A stretch of 64,000 bases of DNA, taken from assembly GCF_001908375.1 (NCBI RefSeq), contig NZ_CP017241.1, positions 2,669,001 to 2,733,000 on the forward strand, given 5' to 3'. Below the pieces are notes generated by a model that saw only the letters and a program-made list of their open reading frames with translations, was not told where the DNA came from and searched no databases. The stretch is from Rhizobium etli 8C-3 (GTDB lineage Bacteria; Pseudomonadota; Alphaproteobacteria; Rhizobiales; Rhizobiaceae). A program made the position numbers and the translations under genes. Below are positions 55,539-64,000 of the stretch, piece after piece; positions within the stretch are counted from its first letter, which is position 1, and every line of letters begins with the position of its first letter.

Positions 55539-56039
55539 CTATGCACGCCAGCCGATTAAACCCTTGAGACGCAGATGCGTATCTTCGGCTATCGGAACGA
55601 CCAGAACGCGTGCGGGATCGACTGGCCCTGGAAAGGCGAGCGCGTTGTATGCGACCTTCTCGAAGCCGAGCGGGCAATAATACGGCGGATCGCCAACAAG
55701 GATGACGGCCTCGGAGCCCTTGCGCCTTGCCGCCTCGACTGCGATCCGCACGAGTTCGCGGCCGATACCCATATTTTTGTGCGATGGCCGCACGGCGAGC
55801 GGTCCGAGCAGGTGCCCTTTGACATCGCCTGCCATGACCGGCGTCATTCTGACCGAGGCGATCGTTTCGCCGTCATCGGTACAGATGAAGGAGAGCGATA
55901 GATCGTGCGGCCCCTGCTCGCGGATGCGGGCGGCGGCCCGCGCGTGGCGGCCAGGGCCGAATGCTTCTTCGTTGATGTGTTCGATAGCCGCGTCGTGAGA
56001 CGCATCCTCAGTGAGGTAGACCAGATCGTGCTTGTGCAT
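55539..56039 (-). CDS. GNAT family N-acetyltransferase (YhbS-like)
   Basis: A 166-residue protein. LGPLAVRPSHKNMGIGRELV carries the acetyl-CoA loop and AVILVGDPPYYCPLGFEKVA is characteristic of the YhbS-like group. The substrate is unknown. Divergent from the glutathionyl-hydroquinone reductase gene. Confidence 0.85.
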   Translation of the reverse strand: MHKHDLVYLTEDASHDAAIEHINEEAFGPGRHARAAARIREQGPHDLSLSFICTDDGETIASVRMTPVMAGDVKGHLLGPLAVRPSHKNMGIGRELVRIAVEAARRKGSEAVILVGDPPYYCPLGFEKVAYNALAFPGPVDPARVLVVPIAEDTHLRLKGLIGWRA

Positions 56040-56245
56040 GATGAGACAGAAACCGGATAGCGGAAGTGATGATTTTCGAGCACGCGCCTAGGCGTTCGGG
56101 AGCATCAGCGTCGTCGCAGATTTCTGGATGCGTAAATCAAGTCGGGTTCCTGAGAAAAATGTGAAAAGGCCGATAGCAGGAAAAATTTCCCGCGTCCAAC
56201 CCAAAGTGACGCCACCGGACAAACATTTGCGACGCACTGTTCAGT

Positions 56246-56263
56246 CTTTGCACTCCTGCAAAG
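56246..56263. promoter_or_regulatory. Perfect 7-4-7 inverted repeat upstream of the quinone reductase gene
   Basis: CTTTGCA and TGCAAAG around CTCC, 53 bases before the ATG at 56316. The position fits an operator for a redox- or quinone-responsive repressor, but no regulator gene is adjacent. Confidence 0.35.
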
Positions 56264-56315
56264 GTCGGCCGCGTGCAATATGTCTCTATCAACGGCGAAT
56301 TTGAGGAAGCGAACA

Positions 56316-57305
56316 ATGGGCATGTTGGTTGACGGCGTCTGGCAGGATGTCTGGTACGATACGAAGGAAACGAAGGGCCATTTCAAACGCGCGGCCTCTC
56401 AGTTCCGAAACTGGATCACGGCCACTGGAGAGGCTGGACCGACGGGCAAAAGCGGCTTCAAGGCCGAGGCTGACCGCTATCATCTCTATGTTTCGCTCGC
56501 CTGCCCCTGGGCGCACCGCACGCTGATTTTCCGCAAGCTGAAGAAGCTCGACGACATCATCTCGGTATCCGTCGTCGACCCCGTGATGGCCGAGAACGGC
56601 TGGGAATTCAAGACCGGCGACGGCGCGACCGGCGATCACCTTTACGGTGCAAGGACCCTCTTCGAGATCTATGTGAAGGCCGATCCGCACTATTCCGGCC
56701 GCGTCACCGTTCCCGTGCTCTGGGACAAGAAGACCGGCACGATCGTCAACAACGAATCGGCCGAAATCATCCGCATGTTCAACAGCGCCTTCGACGGCCT
56801 GACCGATTCGAAGACGGATTTTTATCCTGCCCATCTCCACGCCGATATCGATGCGCTGAACGCGATCGTCTACGACACCGTCAACAACGGCGTCTACAAG
56901 GCCGGCTTTGCAACGACGCAGGAAGCCTATGAAGAGAATGTCGGGAAGATCTTCGAAACGCTGGACGTGCTGGACGAGCGTCTTGGCAAAAGCCGCTATC
57001 TCTTCGGCGACCGGCCGACGGAAGCCGACTGGCGGCTGTTCACGACGCTGGCGCGCTTTGATGCGGTCTATGTCGGCCACTTCAAGTGCAACATCCGCCG
57101 TATCGAAGACTACAAGAATCTATCGGGCTACCTGCGCGACCTTTACCAGACGCCGGGCGTCAAGGAGACGGTGAACCTTCGCCACATCAAGGTGCACTAC
57201 TACCGCAGCCATAAGACGATCAATCCGACGGGCGTGATCCCGGTCGGCCCGGCTCTCGACTTCGACCGCCCGCATGGCCGCGCCAAGCTTGCCGCCGCCG
57301 CATGA
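56316..57305 (+). CDS. Glutathionyl-hydroquinone reductase (YqjG/ECM4-like xi-class GST)
   Basis: A 329-residue enzyme. The catalytic motif LACPWAHRTLIF has Cys63, and the family continues with PVLWDKKTGTIVNNESAEII, PTEADWRLFTTLARFDAVYV and GHFKCNIRRI. Xi-class members reduce glutathionyl-hydroquinones using glutathione. Start 56316 is chosen because of GAGGAA upstream; ATG 56280 has none. Confidence 0.9.
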   Translation: MGMLVDGVWQDVWYDTKETKGHFKRAASQFRNWITATGEAGPTGKSGFKAEADRYHLYVSLACPWAHRTLIFRKLKKLDDIISVSVVDPVMAENGWEFKTGDGATGDHLYGARTLFEIYVKADPHYSGRVTVPVLWDKKTGTIVNNESAEIIRMFNSAFDGLTDSKTDFYPAHLHADIDALNAIVYDTVNNGVYKAGFATTQEAYEENVGKIFETLDVLDERLGKSRYLFGDRPTEADWRLFTTLARFDAVYVGHFKCNIRRIEDYKNLSGYLRDLYQTPGVKETVNLRHIKVHYYRSHKTINPTGVIPVGPALDFDRPHGRAKLAAAA

Positions 57306-57308
57306 ATC

Positions 57309-57788
57309 CTACCAGAAGTGAGCGGCGGGCTCTTCGCCGCTCAGCTCCCTCAGCCTGCGCCTCGTCGCTTCAGTCGTGCCGTCCGGCAGGTCGTCGAGCG
57401 CGAAGAAGCCGCATTCGACGATTTCACGATCCGGCTTGCGCGGCGCCGTCTGCTCGACCTCGGCGCGGTAGAAGACCACATGATCGCGCCGGCTCGCCGA
57501 TGCGTTGAAATAGACATGGAAGAGCTGCGGTCTGCCGATGATCGTCAGGTTGCCCTCCTCGCGCAGTTCCTTGATCAGCGCTTCCTCTGCCGTCTCGTTG
57601 CGCTCCAGCCCGCCGCCAGGCATATGCCAGCCGGGGATATAGCTGTGGCGGACGAGAAAAATCCGTCCGGACGAATCGAAACAGGCCGCCCGAACACCCA
57701 TGGTCATGCCACGCGCGAGAGCGAAATAGCCATGCACGATCCGCATCAGCAGCTTGGACTGCCAGGGCCTGATTTCCTTGGGCGTCAT
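57309..57788 (-). CDS. NUDIX hydrolase
   Basis: A 159-residue protein. WHMPGGGLERNETAEEALIK with ELREEGNL is the nudix box (GX5EX7REUXEEXGU with N in place of the usual Gly-adjacent residue). The first 30 residues (RIVHGYFALARGMTMGVRAA) are common to a rhizobial subgroup. Substrate unknown. Convergent with the reductase gene, three bases apart. Confidence 0.85.
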   Translation of the reverse strand: MTPKEIRPWQSKLLMRIVHGYFALARGMTMGVRAACFDSSGRIFLVRHSYIPGWHMPGGGLERNETAEEALIKELREEGNLTIIGRPQLFHVYFNASASRRDHVVFYRAEVEQTAPRKPDREIVECGFFALDDLPDGTTEATRRRLRELSGEEPAAHFW

Positions 57789-57859
57789 GGTTCTGTTTTC
57801 ACTATTTCGTTCAATCGGATGTGTTTGATTTGTAAATATCCTGGTCTATGTGTCGTAGA

Positions 57860-58768
57860 ATGTTCAAGCTCGCGCATATCTCCGACATCCACCTCGGACC
57901 ACTTCCCAATCTTTCATTCCGCGAGCTTTTCTCGAAGCGCATTACCGGCTTTGTGAACTGGCACCGCCACAGGCGCAAGCATCTTTTCGGCGGCACGCTG
58001 GATCTGCTCCTGGAGGATATCCGTGCGCGCCATGCCGATCACCTGGCCGTGACCGGGGACTTGGTGAACCTCGCAAGCGGCATCGAGATCCGCTCCGCCG
58101 CCGCCTGGCTTCGCGCGCTCGGCGAACCGAACGAAACCTCCGTGGTTCCTGGAAATCACGACGCCTATGTACCCGGCGCCTACGAGAAATCCATGCGCGC
58201 CTGGTATGAGTATGTGCGCGGCGACCTCGCCCCAGCCGAATGGCAGGAAGACAAGCACATCTTTCCCTATCTCCGCATCCGCGGCAAAGTCGCGCTCGTC
58301 GGCTGCTCGACGGCCGTCGCCACGCCACCATTTGCCGCCAGCGGCTTCTTCAGCCAGCGGCAGGCCCGCGAGACGGTCAACATGCTGCGTGCAGCCGGTG
58401 AAGCCGGGCTTTTTCGCGTCGTCATGATCCACCACCCGCCGATCCGCGGCGCGACCGCGTTCTACAAGCGGATGATCGGCATCCGCCGCTTTGGCGCCGT
58501 CGTCTCGACCGGAGGAGCAGAACTCGTGCTCCACGGCCACACGCATCTCAACACCCTCCACTGGCTGCGCGGCCAGACCGGTCCCGTGCCCGTGGTCGGC
58601 ATTGCTTCCGCCTCGCAGGGACCAGGCGGCCTAAAACCCCGTGCGGCCTATAATCTCTTCAGCATCGACGGTTCGCCCGGCGCCTGGGAACTGAGGGGCG
58701 AACGTTTCAGCTTGAACGACATGGGCGATGGCGTTTCGCCCGAAAGCATAGATATTTTCAAGCTTTAG
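57860..58768 (+). CDS. Calcineurin-like metallophosphoesterase
   Basis: A 302-residue enzyme. The five metal motifs are intact: DIHLG (near 8), GDLVNL, GNHDAY, HHPP and HGHTH. Family members hydrolyse phosphomono- or diesters such as cyclic nucleotides or lipid intermediates; no specific substrate can be named. Start 57860 (MFKLAHISDIHLG) is preferred over ATG 57848. Confidence 0.85.
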   Translation: MFKLAHISDIHLGPLPNLSFRELFSKRITGFVNWHRHRRKHLFGGTLDLLLEDIRARHADHLAVTGDLVNLASGIEIRSAAAWLRALGEPNETSVVPGNHDAYVPGAYEKSMRAWYEYVRGDLAPAEWQEDKHIFPYLRIRGKVALVGCSTAVATPPFAASGFFSQRQARETVNMLRAAGEAGLFRVVMIHHPPIRGATAFYKRMIGIRRFGAVVSTGGAELVLHGHTHLNTLHWLRGQTGPVPVVGIASASQGPGGLKPRAAYNLFSIDGSPGAWELRGERFSLNDMGDGVSPESIDIFKL

Positions 58769-58912
58769 ACGGAAAAGCGGAATCTTTTTCGCCGCCACCT
58801 GAATCATTTTGTGAAGCTGCTGCGATTTTCCGCCAGGCAATGCTCAGTCCCTTGGTATTTCCAAATCCCACTGTACAATCCCGCCCCAAACCTACCGTTC
58901 AGGGAGCAAGCC

Positions 58913-59473
58913 ATGCGCGCCGCAGCAAACCGCATCTGCCGTCTCACCCTCGCCTTTGGCCTTGCGGCCGGGTTTTGGACCCCGGCCTTCGCCGTCGGTG
59001 ACGAAAGCGACGAGACAAGCCCGCCTCCGAAGACCGAAACCACGACCAAATGCACCGATGGCAAGGTTTGGGACAAGAAGCGCAAGGAATGCGTCGCGCC
59101 GAAGAAGAGCAGCTTCAACGACGATGACCTCTACGAGGCAGCGCGCGAATTTGCCTATGCCGGCCAATACGAAAATGCCATTGTCGTCTTGGATCTCGCC
59201 AGTAACAAGAACGATCCTCGCATCTTGAACTATCTCGGCTATGCAAACCGCAAGGCCGGCCGGATGGAACTCGGAATGTCCTATTACCGCAAGGCGCTGC
59301 AGGCCGACGAGAATTATATCCTCGCGCGATCATATATGGGCCAGGCGCTGGCCGAAGAAGGTGACATCCAGGGCGCGCGTGTCCAGCTTGTCGAAATCCG
59401 CGACCGCGGCGGCGAAAACACCTGGGCCTACAAGGCGCTATTGCAGAGCCTGAACGGCTACCGGACCTATTGA
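58913..59473 (+). CDS. Exported TPR protein
   Basis: A 186-residue protein with GGGAG before ATG 58913 and a signal peptide ending AFA. A short motif with paired Cys (CTDGKVWDKKRKECV) precedes two to three TPR units (AREFAYAGQYENAIVVLDLA, YLGYANRKAGRMELGMSYYR, SYMGQALAEEGDIQGARVQL). Probably periplasmic and involved in protein contacts. Role unknown. Confidence 0.8.
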   Translation: MRAAANRICRLTLAFGLAAGFWTPAFAVGDESDETSPPPKTETTTKCTDGKVWDKKRKECVAPKKSSFNDDDLYEAAREFAYAGQYENAIVVLDLASNKNDPRILNYLGYANRKAGRMELGMSYYRKALQADENYILARSYMGQALAEEGDIQGARVQLVEIRDRGGENTWAYKALLQSLNGYRTY

Positions 59474-59641
59474 AGCGGGGTCAGCTCCGGCCACTGAGAG
59501 AGAAACCTTTGGGAATTCTTCGACCGCGCCGTCTTCTTCTTGCGCGGCAGTGCAAAATTGTTTCATAAAGGTCACTTCCACGATATAAAAAAGCTCGACC
59601 CACATCGGGTGCTTCGCCCAACACTTTCATGAAATGAGACT

Positions 59642-60148
59642 ATGCGTCAGCCTGTAACGACCATCGATATCCGACGCGACCTGGTGGGCCTGCTCCCTCG
59701 GCTGCGGCGCTTCGCGATGACGCTTGCAGGCGATGCGGCCGCTGCCGACGATCTGGTGCAGGCGGTCTGTCAACGTGCGGTGGCAAAGAGCCAAAAGTGG
59801 AGCAGCGAAGGCCGGCTCGAAAGCTGGATTTACGCGCTCGCCCGCCAACAGTGGAGCGACGATGGCCGCAGACGCAAGGTGCGGCCGGCTTCCAAGAGCA
59901 ACGTCACGGATATCCGCGATGCGGTGCGCGACCGCGCAACCGCTGCCGATACCGATGCCATACATCGCATGCTCGCCCAGATGCCCGAAGGCATTTCGAG
60001 CCTCTTCCTGCTCGTCGCCGTCGAAGGACATAGCTATCAGCAGGCCGCCGACATCATGGGCATATCGGCCAGTAGCGTGCCCGCGCAGCTTGCCGCGGCG
60101 CGGCTGCACTTTGCAAGCCTCGCCGACGATCATCCTCACAGGTACTGA
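59642..60148 (+). CDS. ECF-type RNA polymerase sigma factor
   Basis: A 168-residue sigma factor. Region 2 (LRRFAMTLAGDAAAADDLVQ, then GRLESWIYALARQQWSDDGR) and region 4 (LLVAVEGHSYQQAADIMGIS, SSVPAQLAAARLHF) are clear. It is followed after three bases by a membrane anti-sigma factor, the standard ECF arrangement. Target promoters are unknown; the 168 bases upstream show no clear ECF-type -35/-10 pair. Confidence 0.88.
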   Translation: MRQPVTTIDIRRDLVGLLPRLRRFAMTLAGDAAAADDLVQAVCQRAVAKSQKWSSEGRLESWIYALARQQWSDDGRRRKVRPASKSNVTDIRDAVRDRATAADTDAIHRMLAQMPEGISSLFLLVAVEGHSYQQAADIMGISASSVPAQLAAARLHFASLADDHPHRY

Positions 60149-60151
60149 ACT

Positions 60152-60997
60152 TTGTCCGATTTCAAGAAACTATCGCTTGACGCCCAGCTGACTGCCCTCC
60201 TCGACGGCGAAGCGACGCCGGAACAGAAGCATGAGCTGGAGCAGCGCCTCGCTACCGACGAAGGTGCGCGCCGGCTTTACGACAAGCTGCGGCACGGCAC
60301 AGATTTCGGCCGCCACCGTCTGGACGATATCCTTAAGGAGCCGGTTCCGCTGGCGCTCGTACGCTCGATCAAGAGCGTCCAGCCACCCAAGGCGCCGATC
60401 GCGCCACGAACCACCCGCCCGTCGATGAAGCTCGCGCCGAGCGGCACGCAGGCGCTGGCCGCAGCGATCATCCTTTTTGTCGTCGGCTGCGGCATCGGCT
60501 ATCTCGCCGGCACGAGCCCTGGCGCTCCCACTGTCAATGGCACGGCACAGATCGTGGACGACAATGCCGGCAGCAACAACTGGCTTAACGACATCACCGC
60601 CTACCAGCGCCTGATGATCCGCCAGCCGCGGCATATCGTCGAAGTACCCTCTACCCAGGCCGAGGAGATATCCAACTGGTTGACGTCCACGGTCGGCGTT
60701 GCATTCCGTGTGCCCGATTTGTCGGCCGACGGCTGGGCCTTCCAGGGCGCCCGCGTGCTTCTTGGCGACGGAAAACCGGTCGGCCAACTTGTCTATACGA
60801 GCACGGACGGCGATCTCATCTCCATCTGCTTTCGCAAGGATGCCCAGCCACCCGAGTCCGAAGACTTCAAGGAAACGATCAGGGACGAAATCGGCCTGAT
60901 CACCTGGCACAATGCCGGCACCTCCTACGTTCTGGCCGGCCCTTCCGCCGAAGCCTCGCTCAGCCAGATCGCCATGGAAGTCGCAACCGCGATCTGA
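60152..60997 (+). CDS. Membrane anti-sigma factor
   Basis: A 281-residue protein from TTG 60152. The N-terminal part LTALLDGEATPEQKHELEQR resembles the anti-sigma domain, a single helix lies at about 99-121 (AAAIILFVVGCGIGYLAGT), and a periplasmic domain of about 160 residues follows. It should hold the preceding sigma factor at the membrane and release it on an envelope signal. No Cys/His zinc motif is seen in the N-terminus. Confidence 0.82.
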   Translation: MSDFKKLSLDAQLTALLDGEATPEQKHELEQRLATDEGARRLYDKLRHGTDFGRHRLDDILKEPVPLALVRSIKSVQPPKAPIAPRTTRPSMKLAPSGTQALAAAIILFVVGCGIGYLAGTSPGAPTVNGTAQIVDDNAGSNNWLNDITAYQRLMIRQPRHIVEVPSTQAEEISNWLTSTVGVAFRVPDLSADGWAFQGARVLLGDGKPVGQLVYTSTDGDLISICFRKDAQPPESEDFKETIRDEIGLITWHNAGTSYVLAGPSAEASLSQIAMEVATAI

Positions 60998-61000
60998 GCC

Positions 61001-61410
61001 TTACGGCACCAGCACGACCTTGCCGCTGACGCCATCGGCTTTCGATGGCGCGATGGGCATGCGCCCTCGCGCTTGGCCAGATGCACCAGCAGCGAGCCAA
61101 CGCCCCCGGCCGCTGCGTGGACAATAATGGTTTTACCGAGCGGAGAAGCCGCACCATATGTAGCGCCGTCAGGCCTTGCACCACTGCGCATAGCCTTCAC
61201 ACCGCCCCGGGCGCGAAAAGCCGAACGGCAACCCATGCACCGATGACAGCGCGATCCACTCCCTCGCCTGCCGCCAACGGAGCTTGGGCTTGGCCACCGG
61301 TGCTGCTGGCGCTCTGCCAATGGGTCCAGCGCCACGTCGAGGCGCACAATGCAATCGCTGACATTGCCGACTACATGGTCCACCCGCGCAAGGCATCTTT
61401 CGCCGCCTGA
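61001..61410 (-). pseudogene. Decayed quinone oxidoreductase (zinc-independent MDR family)
   Basis: Pieces of one protein occur in several frames on the minus strand: MVQGLTALHMVR, then TIIVHAAAGGVGSLLVHLAK with the nucleotide-binding AGGVG motif, and a tail ADGVSGKVVLVP ending at a TAA at 61001. These match NADPH:quinone oxidoreductase (Qor) in order, but no frame covers them all and the N-terminal third is missing. The remnant fills the 444-base gap between the anti-sigma gene and leuA. Confidence 0.7.
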
Positions 61411-61441
61411 GACGAAACGCGAAGCCGGCTGCGCAATTCGA

Positions 61442-63157
61442 TCAGTTCTTCCCGGCTCTCACATCCAGCACGCGGTTGGCCGCCGAGACGATCGCTTCGA
61501 GCGAGGCGCCGACGATATTGGTGCTGATGCCGGCACCGAAGAGCTTGCCGCCGGGATAAGCGGTCTCGACGTAGGAAATGGCGGCCGCATTCGAGCCGTG
61601 CTGCAGGGAGTGCTCGGAGTAGTCTTCGACCGACATCTCGATGCCGAGATAGTGCGAGAGCGCGTTGATGAAGCCGTCGATCGGGCCGTTGCCGCGGCCT
61701 TCGATGCGCTTCGTCTTGCCATTGTCGGTAATCTCCGCGGCCACGACACGCACTCCCTTGCGTTCTGGATCGGCGAAGGTGTGATGATCGACGAACTTGA
61801 TGCGGCCCTCGGGCTGCGTCACATAGCGCTCGATGAAGCGGTCATAGATGCGGCGCGACGGCAGTTCCTTTCCTTCCTCGTCGGTGATGCGCTGGATGTC
61901 CTCGCGGAACTCGACCTGGAGATTGCGCGGCAGATTGAGCCCATAGTCCTGCTGCAGGATATAGGCGATACCGCCCTTTCCGGACTGCGAGTTGATGCGG
62001 ATGATCGCCTCGTACGAGCGGCCGACATCCTGCGGGTCGATCGGCAGATAGGGCACTTCCCACAGCGGATGGTTGGCAACCTTGATCGCCTTCATACCCT
62101 TGTTGATCGCATCCTGATGCGAGCCTGAAAAGGCCGTATAGACCAGTTCGCCGACATAAGGGTGGCGCTCGCCGATCGTCATCTGGTTCGAATATTCGAA
62201 GACGCTCTTGATGCGCTCGATATCGGAGCAGTCGATCTGCGGATCGACGCCCTGCGTGAACATGTTGAGCGCCATCGTCACCACATCGACATTGCCCGTG
62301 CGCTCGCCGTTGCCGAAGAGCGTGCCCTCGACGCGGTCGGCGCCGGCCAGCAGACCGAGTTCGGCTGCCGCAATGCCGGTGCCGCGGTCGTTATGCGGAT
62401 GCAGCGAGACGATCAGGTTCTCGCGATTGTCGAGATTGCGGCACATCCATTCGATCTGGTCGGCATAGATGTTCGGCGTCGCCATCTCGACGGTGGACGG
62501 CAGGTTGATGATCAGCTTGTTGTCGGACGTCGGCTTCATCACGTCGATGACGGCATTGCAAATTTCCAGGGCCACTTCGAGCTCGGTACCTGTGAAGCTT
62601 TCGGGCGAATATTCGAAGCGGTAGCCACCGCCGGCTCTCGCCGCCATGTCGGTTATCATCTTCGCCGCATCGACGGCGATCTGCTTGATGCCCGTCACGT
62701 CCTTGGCAAAAACCACGCGACGCTGCAGCTCACTCGTCGAATTGTAGAAATGCACGATCGGCCTGTTGGCACCCTGCAGCGCCTCGAAGGTACGGGTAAT
62801 CAGCTCAGGGCGGCACTGAACCAGGACCTGCAGCGAAACGTCGGCCGCCACATTTCCTTCCTCGATGCACCAGCGCGCAAAATCGAAGTCCGTTTGCGAG
62901 GCGGATGGAAAGCCGATCTCGATTTCCTTGAAGCCCATGTCGAGCAGCAGGTGGAACATGCGAGCCTTGCGGTCGTGGCCCATCGGGTCCACCAGCGCCT
63001 GATTACCGTCGCGAAGATCGACAGAGCACCAGACTGGCGCCTTGCTGATCGTCTTCGTGGGCCAGGTGCGGTCGGGAAGGTTCACCTGCGGGTACGGGCG
63101 GTATTTCACGCCTGCGGATTGCATGCCTTTTGCGGGATTTTGCGTCTTCGCGTCCAT
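61442..63157 (-). CDS. leuA: 2-isopropylmalate synthase
   Basis: A 571-residue enzyme joining 2-oxoisovalerate and acetyl-CoA in the first committed step of leucine synthesis. WCSVDLRDGNQALVDPMG, SLHPHNDRGTGIAAAELGLL and GADRVEGTLFGNGERTGNVD hold the catalytic and divalent-metal residues. The C-terminal 130 residues form the leucine-feedback domain. The length and N-terminus (KYRPYPQVNLPDRTWPTKTI) place it in the long LeuA type II group. Confidence 0.95.
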   Translation of the reverse strand: MDAKTQNPAKGMQSAGVKYRPYPQVNLPDRTWPTKTISKAPVWCSVDLRDGNQALVDPMGHDRKARMFHLLLDMGFKEIEIGFPSASQTDFDFARWCIEEGNVAADVSLQVLVQCRPELITRTFEALQGANRPIVHFYNSTSELQRRVVFAKDVTGIKQIAVDAAKMITDMAARAGGGYRFEYSPESFTGTELEVALEICNAVIDVMKPTSDNKLIINLPSTVEMATPNIYADQIEWMCRNLDNRENLIVSLHPHNDRGTGIAAAELGLLAGADRVEGTLFGNGERTGNVDVVTMALNMFTQGVDPQIDCSDIERIKSVFEYSNQMTIGERHPYVGELVYTAFSGSHQDAINKGMKAIKVANHPLWEVPYLPIDPQDVGRSYEAIIRINSQSGKGGIAYILQQDYGLNLPRNLQVEFREDIQRITDEEGKELPSRRIYDRFIERYVTQPEGRIKFVDHHTFADPERKGVRVVAAEITDNGKTKRIEGRGNGPIDGFINALSHYLGIEMSVEDYSEHSLQHGSNAAAISYVETAYPGGKLFGAGISTNIVGASLEAIVSAANRVLDVRAGKN

Positions 63158-63478
63158 TGTCTTCTTCCTCGTCCCGGCAATTTACCCCGCGTCTTAGCCC
63201 AACATAACGGGCTTGGCGACAGCAAATGCGGACCTTGTTGGTCTATGTTGGAATTCAGGGAATTCGTCGCGAGGAGCGATGGGCCAGCGGCTTTCGGCCG
63301 CCGGGCGCTCCTCAAAGGACCCGGCAACCGCGTGTAAGGCCGAGGAGAAGAAGCGACGTCAGGGCGCGCGTATTGTCACGCAGGGCAACGCGGCCGCGGA
63401 CAATCGAGTCGGAAATCTTTGCGCCAGTGGTCTTCATGCCCGCGCTTATAGCTGCCGAACAAAAAAACGGCAACCCCC
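63158..63478. other. leuA upstream region and benE downstream region
   Basis: This 321-base stretch on the minus strand runs from the benE stop to the leuA start. It holds a small AGCCC / GGGCT hairpin (63196-63213) whose loop contains only Met-Leu-Gly and a stop, and a GC-rich inverted segment around 63280-63320. No convincing Leu-rich leader peptide or T-box was found, so a normal promoter is assumed. Confidence 0.35.
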
Positions 63479-64000
63479 CTATTTTCTTGCCACCTGAACG
63501 ATACGCGATAGAGCAAGCATCAGCCCGCCGGCGGCCAGTCCCCAGAACGCTCCGGAAATACCGGCCAAGGAAACGCCCGATGCCGTCACCAGAAAGGTGA
63601 TCGCCGCAGCCTCGCGCGATTCTGGCGCCTGGAAGGCGGCCATCGCCGATCCGGAGAAGGCGCCCACGAGGGCCAGCCCTGCGACCGCCTGGATCAGGAT
63701 CGGCGGCGCCAGCGCCACAAAGGCTGTCACGACACCGGCAAGCAGGCCGAACACCACATAGCCGGCGCCAGAGATCAACGCGGCCCAATAGCGGCGCTTC
63801 GGATCTGGATGCGCGTCCTGGCCCGCACACATCGCCGCCGTGATCGCCGCCAGATTGACGGCATGACCGCCGAAAGGCGCGGAAAGAACTGAGAAGAAGC
63901 CGGTGACGGCAAAGAGCGGCCCCGGCTTTGGATCATAAAGATTGACCTTCAGCACCGCGATTCCCGGAATGTTCTGCGATGCCATGGTGACGATGAAGAG
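63479..64000 (-). CDS. benE: Benzoate/H+ symporter BenE-like protein, C-terminal part (partial)
   Basis: The frame enters from the right edge and ends at 63479. Visible residues include NIPGIAVLKVNLYDPKPGPL, LSAPFGGHAVNLAAITAAMC and AGQDAHPDPKRRYWAALISG, which are strongly conserved in BenE, followed by four hydrophobic helices. BenE imports benzoate with protons, but many genomes use the family for other solutes. No ben catabolic genes are visible. Confidence 0.85.
   Translation of the reverse strand, partial: LFIVTMASQNIPGIAVLKVNLYDPKPGPLFAVTGFFSVLSAPFGGHAVNLAAITAAMCAGQDAHPDPKRRYWAALISGAGYVVFGLLAGVVTAFVALAPPILIQAVAGLALVGAFSGSAMAAFQAPESREAAAITFLVTASGVSLAGISGAFWGLAAGGLMLALSRIVQVARK

Noticed and set aside
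62162..63337. A 391-codon plus-strand frame opposite leuA
   Set aside because: Antisense shadow; leuA is certain from its catalytic motifs.
63158..63478. Leucine attenuator or T-box ahead of leuA
   Set aside because: The only leader-like frame is Met-Leu-Gly-stop and no run of Leu codons or T-box sequence was found.

Overview
The window reads as an ordinary GC-rich chromosomal segment of an alphaproteobacterium of the Rhizobiaceae, most likely Rhizobium or a close relative. This is inferred from gene content and protein style: BA14K-type and DUF1236 exported proteins, a PetP/PetR-type regulator pair, petABC with a Tat-targeted Rieske protein, a 204-residue L25/CTC, a long LeuA, and abundant MoxR/DUF58, BMFP and YbjN-type genes. 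No rRNA, tRNA, prophage, insertion sequence, CRISPR array or replication origin was found. Both ends are cut inside genes: an APH(6)-type kinase on the left and a BenE-type transporter on the right.

Layout. 1-9 kb: kinase tail, DUF2188, aspartate aminotransferase, a pair of small membrane proteins that look like remnants of a sortase and its substrate, a PQQ-type sugar dehydrogenase, gene debris, a DMT exporter, cold-shock protein and small exported proteins. 9-15 kb: ilvE diverges from a MarR regulator / response regulator / histidine kinase operon; csaA, proC and a YbjN gene lie on the minus strand. 15-22 kb: a possible structured small RNA, ubiK-like, then lgt, a MidA methyltransferase, pgeF, an M24-fold hydrolase, a lipoprotein and prs. 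22-33 kb: a Kazal-type lipoprotein, a large exported protein, rplY, a GGDEF-EAL protein with a periplasmic binding protein, pth, GNAT, clpS, ychF and two MaoC hydratases. 33-36.5 kb: apt and the cytochrome bc1 operon petABC. 36.8-41 kb: two ABC exporter half-transporters flanking an orphan ribbon-helix-helix antitoxin. 41-48 kb: trmL, an Na/Pi-type transporter with PhoU domain, hemF, small proteins, and cca-nudix-DUF1285. 48.5-55.3 kb: a four-gene MoxR / DUF58 / DUF4159 / membrane-protein operon. 55.5-64 kb: GNAT, glutathionyl-hydroquinone reductase, nudix, metallophosphoesterase, TPR protein, an ECF sigma / anti-sigma pair, a decayed quinone oxidoreductase, leuA and the tail of benE.

Most genes are housekeeping (amino-acid synthesis, translation, respiration, heme). 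The observations most worth following are: the truncated sortase-substrate pair at 2989-3731; the structured plus-strand RNA candidate at 15548-15703; a 21-codon upstream reading frame with a very strong ribosome binding site in front of an ABC exporter (41219-41284); the orphan antitoxin between two exporter genes; the MoxR operon; an M24 protein lacking the family's metal ligands; and several decayed gene fragments. No clearly new multi-gene defence or metabolic system was recognised.
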